64,000 nucleotides of DNA, taken from Haloarcula rubripromontorii (lineage in GTDB: Archaea > Halobacteriota > Halobacteria > Halobacteriales > Haloarculaceae). The stretch spans positions 62,001 through 126,000 of the forward strand of contig NZ_LIUF01000006.1 of assembly GCF_001280425.1 (NCBI RefSeq), written 5' to 3'. Made by a program: the position numbers and the translations under genes. The notes beneath the pieces are model-generated. The model made no database searches. It saw only the letters and a list, made by a program, of their open reading frames with translations, and had not been told where the DNA came from. Below, in pieces: positions 58,071-64,000 of the stretch (positions are counted from its first letter, which is position 1; every line of letters starts with the position of its first letter).

Positions 58071-60921
58071 ACACGACCTGACCGACGACGAAACGGACAG
58101 TGCGGGAATCAGTCGCCGCGACTTCGTGCGCGGCCTCGGAGCCGCGTCGCTGCTGGGCGCGACGGGGCTGTCCTTCGCTGACGACGGCATGGACGGCCTG
58201 CAAGCGGTCGACGACCCCATCGGCAACTACCCCTACCGGGACTGGGAAGACCTCTACCGCGACGAGTGGGACTGGGACTCCGTCGCCCGGTCGACCCACA
58301 GCGTCAACTGCACCGGCTCCTGTTCCTGGAACGTTTACGTCAAGGACGGGCAGGTCTGGCGCGAGGAGCAGGCCGGCGACTACCCCACCTTCGACGAGAG
58401 CCTCCCGGACCCGAACCCGCGGGGCTGTCAGAAGGGGGCCTGTTACACCGACTACGTCAACGCCGACCAGCGGGTCCTGCACCCGCTCCGTCGCACCGGC
58501 GAGCGCGGCGAGGGCCAGTGGGAGCGCATCTCCTGGGACGAGGCGTTGACCGAAATCGCCGACCACGTCATCGACGAGGTGCAGGCGGGCCGGTACGACG
58601 CCATCTCCGGGTTCACGCCGATTCCGGCGATGTCGCCCGTGAGCTTCGCCTCCGGCTCCCGGCTCGTAAACCTGCTCGGCGGCGTCTCGCACAGCTTCTA
58701 CGACTGGTACTCGGACCTGCCGCCGGGCCAGCCCATCACCTGGGGCACCCAGACGGACAACGCCGAGTCCGCCGACTGGCACAACGCCGACTACATCATC
58801 GCCTGGGGGTCGAACATCAACGTCACGCGCATCCCCGACGCGAAGTACTTCCTCGACGCCGGCTACGAGGGGGCGAAGCGGGTCGGTATCTTCACCGACT
58901 ACTCCCAGACAGCCATCCACACCGACGAGTGGCTCTCGCCCCACGGCGGCAGCGACACCGCCCTCGCGCTGGGCATGGCCCAGACCATCGTCGACGAGGG
59001 GCTGTACGACGAGGACCACCTCAAAGAGCAGACCGACATGCCGCTGCTGGTGCGAGAGGACACCGGGAAGTTCCTCCGGGCCAGCGAGGTCGGCCTCGCC
59101 GAGGACGCCGACGACCCCGAGAAAGTGTTCGTCATGGTCGACGCCGACGGGAACCTCCGTCGTGCGCCCGGCTCGCTCGGCGAGCGGGACGGCCAGAAGG
59201 ACTACTCGGCGAGCATCGAACTCGACTTCGACCCGCAGTTGTCGGTCGAGCGCAGCGTCGACACCGACGAGGGCAGCGTCCCGGTCCGGTCGGTCTGGGA
59301 GAACCTCACCGACGAACTCAGCCAGTACACGCCGGAGTTCGTCCACGAGGAGACCGGCGTCGGCGAGAACACATACCAGCGGGTCGCCCGCGAGTTCGCC
59401 GAGGCCGACGCGGCCAAGATAATCCACGGCAAGGGGGTCAACGACTGGTACCACAACGACCTGGGCAACCGCGCCATCCAGTTGCTCGTGACGCTGACGG
59501 GCAACCTCGGCGACCCCGGGACCGGCCTGGACCACTACGTCGGCCAGGAGAAGATATGGTCGTTCCACGGCTGGAAGGTGCTGTCGTTCCCGACCGGCAG
59601 CGTCCGCGGCGTCCCGACGACGCTGTGGACGTACTTCCACGCCGGCATCCTCGACAACACCGACCCCGACACCGCCAAGAAGATACGCGAGTCCATCGAC
59701 GAAGGGTGGATGCCGGTCTATCCCGAGGAACGGGACGACGGCGGCCGACCGGACCCGTCGACGATGTTCGTCTGGCGGGGGAACTACTTCAACCAGGCCA
59801 AGGGCAACGTCGCCGTCGAGGAACAGCTCTGGCCCAAACTCGACCTCGTGGTCGACATCAACTTCCGGATGGACTCGACGGCGATGTACTCCGACATCGT
59901 CCTGCCGGCGGCCAGTCACTACGAGAAACACGACCTCTCGGAGACGGACATGCACACCTACGTCCACCCGTTCACGCCCGCCGTCGAGCCGCTGGGCGAG
60001 GCCAAGACCGACTGGGAAATCTTCCGCCTGCTCGCCGAGAAGATACAGGAGCGGGCCCGTGAACGCGGTGTCGAGCCGGTCGAGGACCGGAAGTTCGACC
60101 GGACCATCGACCTCACGACCATCCACGACGACTACGTCCGCGACTGGGAGACCGGCGAGGACGGGGCGCTGGAAGAGGACCGGGCCGCCGCGGAGTTCAT
60201 CCTCGAACACTCCGAGGAGACCAACCCCGAGGACAGCGACGAGCAGATTACCTTCGACGACATCGACGACCAGCCCCAGCGGTTCCTCGAAGCTGGCGAC
60301 CACTGGAGCTCCGACATCAAGGACGGGGAGGCCTACGTCCCGTGGCAGGACTACGTCCACGACAAGAACCCCTGGCCGACCTTCACCGGCCGCCAGCAGT
60401 ACTACATCGACCACGACTGGTACCTCGAACTCGGCGAGGAACTGCCGACCCACAAGGAGGGGCCGGAGAACACCGGCGGCGACTACCCGCTGTCGTACAA
60501 CACGCCCCACGGCCGGTGGTCCATCCACTCGACGTGGCGCGACGACCCCAAGATGCTCAGGCTCCAACGCGGCGAGCCGGTGGTGTACATCAACCCCGAG
60601 GACGCCGACGAGCGCGGCATCGAGGACGGGGACACCGTGGAGGTGTACAACGACCTCGGGAGCGTCGAGGTGCAGGCCAAAATCTACCCGTCCAGCGAAC
60701 CGGGGACTGTCAGGCACTTCTTCTCCTGGGAGAAGTTCCAGTACCCTGACCGGGACAACTTCAACACGCTCGTCCCGATGTACATGAAGCCGACCCAGCT
60801 GGTACAGTACCCGGAAGACACCGGCGAGCACCTGCACTTCTTCCCGAACTACTGGGGGCCGACGGGGGTCAACAGCGACGTCCGCGTGGACGTGCGACCG
60901 ACCGGAGGTGACAGCGAATGA
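58063..60921 (+). CDS. narG: Nitrate reductase alpha subunit NarG (outward-facing type)
   Basis: The catalytic subunit of 952 residues contains Mo-bis-PGD and reduces nitrate to nitrite. A Tat signal ([17 protein letters not shown], residues about 12-30) exports the folded enzyme to the outside. The FS0 iron-sulfur site is [15 protein letters not shown] with a His and two Cys ligands, followed by [10 protein letters not shown] with a third Cys, as in NarG proteins. The [24 protein letters not shown] segment carries the Asp that coordinates molybdenum. It overlaps narH by four bases. External location is typical for haloarchaeal NarG. Confidence 0.96.
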   Translation: MSRHDLTDDETDSAGISRRDFVRGLGAASLLGATGLSFADDGMDGLQAVDDPIGNYPYRDWEDLYRDEWDWDSVARSTHSVNCTGSCSWNVYVKDGQVWREEQAGDYPTFDESLPDPNPRGCQKGACYTDYVNADQRVLHPLRRTGERGEGQWERISWDEALTEIADHVIDEVQAGRYDAISGFTPIPAMSPVSFASGSRLVNLLGGVSHSFYDWYSDLPPGQPITWGTQTDNAESADWHNADYIIAWGSNINVTRIPDAKYFLDAGYEGAKRVGIFTDYSQTAIHTDEWLSPHGGSDTALALGMAQTIVDEGLYDEDHLKEQTDMPLLVREDTGKFLRASEVGLAEDADDPEKVFVMVDADGNLRRAPGSLGERDGQKDYSASIELDFDPQLSVERSVDTDEGSVPVRSVWENLTDELSQYTPEFVHEETGVGENTYQRVAREFAEADAAKIIHGKGVNDWYHNDLGNRAIQLLVTLTGNLGDPGTGLDHYVGQEKIWSFHGWKVLSFPTGSVRGVPTTLWTYFHAGILDNTDPDTAKKIRESIDEGWMPVYPEERDDGGRPDPSTMFVWRGNYFNQAKGNVAVEEQLWPKLDLVVDINFRMDSTAMYSDIVLPAASHYEKHDLSETDMHTYVHPFTPAVEPLGEAKTDWEIFRLLAEKIQERARERGVEPVEDRKFDRTIDLTTIHDDYVRDWETGEDGALEEDRAAAEFILEHSEETNPEDSDEQITFDDIDDQPQRFLEAGDHWSSDIKDGEAYVPWQDYVHDKNPWPTFTGRQQYYIDHDWYLELGEELPTHKEGPENTGGDYPLSYNTPHGRWSIHSTWRDDPKMLRLQRGEPVVYINPEDADERGIEDGDTVEVYNDLGSVEVQAKIYPSSEPGTVRHFFSWEKFQYPDRDNFNTLVPMYMKPTQLVQYPEDTGEHLHFFPNYWGPTGVNSDVRVDVRPTGGDSE

Positions 60922-61991
60922 GCACCGACCAACAGGACGAGGGAGAGGAGGACACGCTGGTCAACGTCGCCGACGGCGTCGACCACCAGGTCGCCATGGT
61001 GATGGACCTGAACAAGTGCATCGGCTGCCAGACGTGTACCATCGCCTGCAAGAGCCTCTGGACGGAGGACGGCGGGTCGGAGTACATGTACTGGAACAAC
61101 GTCGAGACCAAGCCCGGCGAGGGTTACCCGCGGGGCTGGGAGGACTCCGGCGGCGGCTGGGAGTCGAGCGAGCACAAAGAGCGCTCGCCCGGCGAGATTC
61201 CGGACGAGGAGGACTACGGCCGCGCCTGGGAGTTCAACCACAGCGAGATAATGTACGAGGGCAGCGACGAGCCGCTCCGGCCCCGCGAGGGCGCGGAGTG
61301 GGGCCCCAACTGGGACGAAGACCAGGGGGCCGGCGAGTACCCCAACAGCTACTACTTCTACCTCCCGCGCATCTGCAACCACTGCACCCACCCCTCCTGT
61401 GTCGAGGCCTGCCCGCGCTCGGCGCTGTACAAGCGCGAGGAGGACGGCATCGTCCTCGTCGACCAGGACCGCTGTCGGGGCTACCGCTACTGCGTCGAGG
61501 GGTGTCCCTACAAGAAGGTGTACTACAACACCGTCTCGAAGAAATCGGAGAAGTGCATCTTCTGTTACCCCCGCATCGAGGGCGAGGGCCCCGAGGGGGA
61601 GACGTTCGCCCCAGCCTGTGCCGAGGAGTGTCCGCCACAGCTCCGGCTTGTCGGCTTCCTCGACGACGAGGAGGGCCCGATTCACAAGCTCGTCAACGAG
61701 TACGAGGTGGCGCTGCCGCTGCACCCGGAGTTTCAGACCCAGCCGAACGTCTACTACATCCCGCCGTTCGCGCCCGGCCAGCACACGGAGAACGGGGAGA
61801 CGGTCGACATCGACCGCATCCCGCGGCAGTACCTCCGGGAGCTGTTCGGCGACGGCGTCGACGAGGCGCTCGACACCATCGAACGGGAGCGCCAGCGGGC
61901 CCGACAGGGCGAGGACAGCGAGCTGATGGAACTGCTCCAGGACAAGAACCCGGCGAAACAGTACCGGTTGGAGGTCTTTGACGATGACTGA
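60918..61991 (+). CDS. narH: Nitrate reductase beta subunit NarH
   Basis: This 357-residue ferredoxin-like subunit relays electrons to NarG through four iron-sulfur clusters. Cys groups are [38 protein letters not shown] and [14 protein letters not shown]...CAEECPP. It has no Tat signal, so it is exported in complex with NarG. Its end overlaps the next gene by eight bases. It lacks a NarI partner in this operon; the electron donor is probably NarB/NarC. Confidence 0.95.
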   Translation: MSTDQQDEGEEDTLVNVADGVDHQVAMVMDLNKCIGCQTCTIACKSLWTEDGGSEYMYWNNVETKPGEGYPRGWEDSGGGWESSEHKERSPGEIPDEEDYGRAWEFNHSEIMYEGSDEPLRPREGAEWGPNWDEDQGAGEYPNSYYFYLPRICNHCTHPSCVEACPRSALYKREEDGIVLVDQDRCRGYRYCVEGCPYKKVYYNTVSKKSEKCIFCYPRIEGEGPEGETFAPACAEECPPQLRLVGFLDDEEGPIHKLVNEYEVALPLHPEFQTQPNVYYIPPFAPGQHTENGETVDIDRIPRQYLRELFGDGVDEALDTIERERQRARQGEDSELMELLQDKNPAKQYRLEVFDDD

Positions 61992-62817
61992 CCACCGACG
62001 CACGCTCGCACTCACGGCGGTGCTGGCGGGGCTCATCGTCGTTTCGACGGTGGCCGCGCCGATGGCCAGCGCCCGGCCAGCACACGAGATTCCGGTCGCG
62101 GAGGTATCGACAGCCGACCTCGCACAGCCGAACGCCGACGGCTGGACGGAGGTCCCGGCCTCGGACGTGCCACTCGCGAGCGCCCCGAGTAGCGTCCCGA
62201 ACGCCGACGACACGTCCGTCGAGACGGTCGACGTGCAGGCGGCCCGCACCGAGCAGCGGCTGTACGTCCGTCTGCAGTGGCACGACGCGACACGGGACAC
62301 GAACGCCAGCGCAACGCGGGCGTTCGCTGACGCGGTTGCGGTCCAGTTCCCGGCCAACACGAGTTCCCGGCCGCCGATAGCGATGGGCGGCCCGGACAAC
62401 CGAGTCAACGTCTGGTACTGGAGCGGGGCGACCGGGACGCAGGAGCTGCTGGCCGGCGGTGCCGGCTCCACGACGGCGTTCGAGAACCCAACCGTCTCGG
62501 CCAACGCGAGCCACACCGGGACCGGCGGCAACGCCACCTGGACGGTGGTCTACTCGCGCCAGCTTGACGCCCCGAGCGAGAACCGGACTGACCTGCGGAC
62601 CGACGGTGACCTCGACGTGGCCTTCGCTGTCTGGAACGGCTCCAACGGCGAGCGGTCCGGCCAGAAAGCGGTCAGCGAGTGGCACTACTACCCGTTCAGC
62701 GGTGGCCCGCAGGGGCCGCCCTACGAGACGCTGCTGTGGACCGTCGCCGGCATTGCCATCGTCGCCGTCGTCGGCGTCACCAGCTTCGGCATCTACCGCA
62801 CGCGGGGGGTCGAGTGA
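61984..62817 (+). CDS. Ethylbenzene-dehydrogenase-related haem b protein of the nar operon
   Basis: This 277-residue protein has a cleavable signal (TLALTAVLAGLIVVSTVAAPMASA), a beta-rich domain similar to the gamma subunits of ethylbenzene dehydrogenase (with YVRLQWHDATRDTN and AVAVQFPAN), and a C-terminal membrane helix (LLWTVAGIAIVAVVGVTSFG). The gamma subunits carry a haem b. In haloarchaeal nar operons this position (between narH and narJ) is occupied by a comparable open reading frame. It may be the membrane-anchored haem link between NarGH and quinol oxidase. It starts at ATG 61984. Confidence 0.85.
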   Translation: MTDHRRTLALTAVLAGLIVVSTVAAPMASARPAHEIPVAEVSTADLAQPNADGWTEVPASDVPLASAPSSVPNADDTSVETVDVQAARTEQRLYVRLQWHDATRDTNASATRAFADAVAVQFPANTSSRPPIAMGGPDNRVNVWYWSGATGTQELLAGGAGSTTAFENPTVSANASHTGTGGNATWTVVYSRQLDAPSENRTDLRTDGDLDVAFAVWNGSNGERSGQKAVSEWHYYPFSGGPQGPPYETLLWTVAGIAIVAVVGVTSFGIYRTRGVE

Positions 62818-63497
62818 TGGCGACCACGCCGACCGACCCAGTCGACGACGTAGACGAGGACGCGGCCGCCCGCGGCGCGGTGTACGCGACGCTGGCGAAG
62901 GCGTTCGAGTACCCCGGGGAGTCGTTCCACGAGGCCGCCGCGAACGGCTCGCTCGAAGCCGACCTCCGGGCCTGTCTCGACCGCACCGCGCTGGACGTGG
63001 CCGTCCCGTCGCTGACCACCGACGACGACTACGAGACGCTCGCGGCCCGCTACAACGACATCTTCGAACTCGGCTACAGCGAGTACACGGACCGGACCGA
63101 CGGCTCGCTGGAGGCGGAGGGGCCGCCGGTCCCGCTGTACGAGTCCAAATACCGGCCGGACCACTCCTGGAACGACGTGAACCTCGACCTCGCGCGGGCC
63201 TACAGCCACTACGGCCTGGAAATCGACCAGGACGAACGTGACAACCACGACGCCGTGACCTACGAACTGGAGTTCGCGGGGTACCTGGCCCGCCGGGAGG
63301 CCGCCGTCGGTGACGACGCCGCGACGGCCCGGCTGGACTTCCACGACCGCCACCTCGGCCACGCGGCGGCCGGCGTCGCGGACCGACTGGCCGACGAGCC
63401 GGGAACCGACGTCTACGGCGGCTTCGGCGAACTGCTGGAGGCGTTCGTCCGGGCCGACCGCAACGACCTCGCGGCGCGTCTGGAGGGGCAGCGATGA
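62817..63497 (+). CDS. narJ: Nitrate reductase assembly chaperone NarJ (TorD/DmsD family)
   Basis: This 226-residue helical protein of the TorD/NarJ family helps insert the molybdenum cofactor into NarG before Tat export. The pattern YATLAKAFEYPGESFHEAAAN near the start and PPVPLYESKYRPDHSWNDVN are typical of the family. The start ATG overlaps the previous stop by one base (TGATG), and the next gene overlaps by four. Fits the nar operon position. Confidence 0.9.
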   Translation: MATTPTDPVDDVDEDAAARGAVYATLAKAFEYPGESFHEAAANGSLEADLRACLDRTALDVAVPSLTTDDDYETLAARYNDIFELGYSEYTDRTDGSLEAEGPPVPLYESKYRPDHSWNDVNLDLARAYSHYGLEIDQDERDNHDAVTYELEFAGYLARREAAVGDDAATARLDFHDRHLGHAAAGVADRLADEPGTDVYGGFGELLEAFVRADRNDLAARLEGQR

Positions 63498-64000
63498 CAG
63501 CCACGCTCCAACAACGGCTCCGACCACTGATACGCGGCGGCGACCACTCGCTCGCAGACCTCGCGGTCGGCACGGCGGCCGTCGCAGTTGCCGCCCGCTA
63601 CCTCGCCGTTCTGTTCGTCAACGCGCCGGGGTACGGGGCCCCGGTCGCGCCCGGCCTGGCGACGGGCGTGTCCACGGCCGTCGTCGCCGTCGCGGCAATC
63701 GCCGTCGCCGTCACCGACGCCGACCCCCTGACCGGCGTCGGCCTGCTGTTCGTCGGCGTGTTCGGCCTGCTGTCGCTGGTCAGTAGCGCGGCAGCGCTCC
63801 CAGCGGCCACCGCGGTCGTCCTCGGGACGGCGACCGTCGCCGCCGTCGCAGGCCGGCGGCTGGACCTCGTCTCGGCCGGCGCGACCGCCCTGCTCGTCGC
63901 GGCCCTGAGCGTCGGCCTGGCCAGCGGCGTCGGCGGCTGGACCGGCCTCCGACCGGCGGCCTCGACCGTCGCGCTGCTCGGGGTCGCGTCGACGCCGGCC
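63494..64000 (+). CDS. Polytopic membrane protein downstream of narJ (3' truncated by window)
   Basis: At least 169 residues are visible, starting MTATLQQRLRPLIRGGDHSL and followed by five to six Ala/Val/Leu-rich helices. It has few charges and no metal or cofactor motif. The four-base overlap with narJ (ATGA) shows membership of the nar operon. Similar open reading frames follow narJ in other haloarchaea; function unknown. Confidence 0.75.
   Translation, partial: MTATLQQRLRPLIRGGDHSLADLAVGTAAVAVAARYLAVLFVNAPGYGAPVAPGLATGVSTAVVAVAAIAVAVTDADPLTGVGLLFVGVFGLLSLVSSAAALPAATAVVLGTATVAAVAGRRLDLVSAGATALLVAALSVGLASGVGGWTGLRPAASTVALLGVASTPA

Noticed and set aside
58057-60837. A 926-codon open frame on the minus strand
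   Set aside because: It is the antisense shadow of narG in G/C-rich DNA; its protein is rich in Val, Arg and Gly without acidic character or motifs, whereas narG is unmistakable.
60849-63573. Long minus-strand frames opposite narH and the following genes
   Set aside because: They lie antisense to well-supported nar genes and encode low-complexity Ala/Val/Arg/Pro sequence.

Overview
The window is chromosomal DNA from an extremely halophilic archaeon (class Halobacteria). The proteins are strongly acidic, codons prefer G or C in third position, many promoters are short A/T islands about 25 to 28 bases before a start codon (leaderless transcripts), and the gene content is haloarchaeal: halocyanin with a ba3-type oxidase, RPA with its RPAP partner, NarO with an outward-facing NarGH, and HTH/zinc-ribbon families. 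A Haloarcula-like genus is likely, but that is inference. I see no rRNA, insertion sequence, CRISPR array or replication origin.

Layout. 1-5.5 kb: riboflavin reductase and the rpa1-rpap1-rpe single-strand DNA-binding operon. 5.5-14.5 kb: fructose bisphosphatase, an Lhr helicase, a Spo0M protein, a receiver-PAS regulator, a zinc-ribbon membrane protein, a MutS5-type ATPase and an SRPBCC protein. 14.5-15.7 kb: a poorly explained stretch with a tRNA-like element, a 103-residue protein, a structured gene-free segment and a 56-residue ORF. 15.7-23.3 kb: a respiratory copper module, with a CcoI-like copper ATPase and a UreH-like membrane protein transcribed leftward, and a tandem halocyanin/CbaD fusion plus oxidase subunits II and I rightward. 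23.3-29.4 kb: a five-gene phospho-signalling cluster (VWA protein, kinase-FHA, PP2C phosphatase, zinc-ribbon/FHA protein, zinc-ribbon membrane protein) behind a perfect inverted repeat. This is the least explained system here and my best candidate for something new.

29.5-45 kb: DUF3179 lipoprotein, an Mhq-like hydrolase/dioxygenase pair, UPF0058 and DUF555 proteins, OGG1-type glycosylase, acylphosphatase, NAD(P)HX repair enzyme, HflX, KatG, FUN14 protein, and the archaeal proteasome/RNase P/exosome superoperon (SBDS, PsmA, Rnp2, Rnp3, RNA-binding protein, DUF1918). 45-48.7 kb: a 636-base gene-poor gap with palindromes, Nudix hydrolase, a TIM-barrel-like protein, a 22-residue membrane peptide and ThiC.

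48.7-64 kb: an anaerobic nitrate-respiration district. Oxyanion (molybdate/tungstate) uptake genes and molybdenum-cofactor genes (MobB-MoaE fusion, MoaC, MoaB) lie close to narO and the narABC-G-H-orf-J operon, which runs off the right edge. Uptake, cofactor synthesis, oxygen-sensing regulation, electron delivery (Rieske/cytochrome b), catalysis and chaperoning are thus all within about 15 kb.
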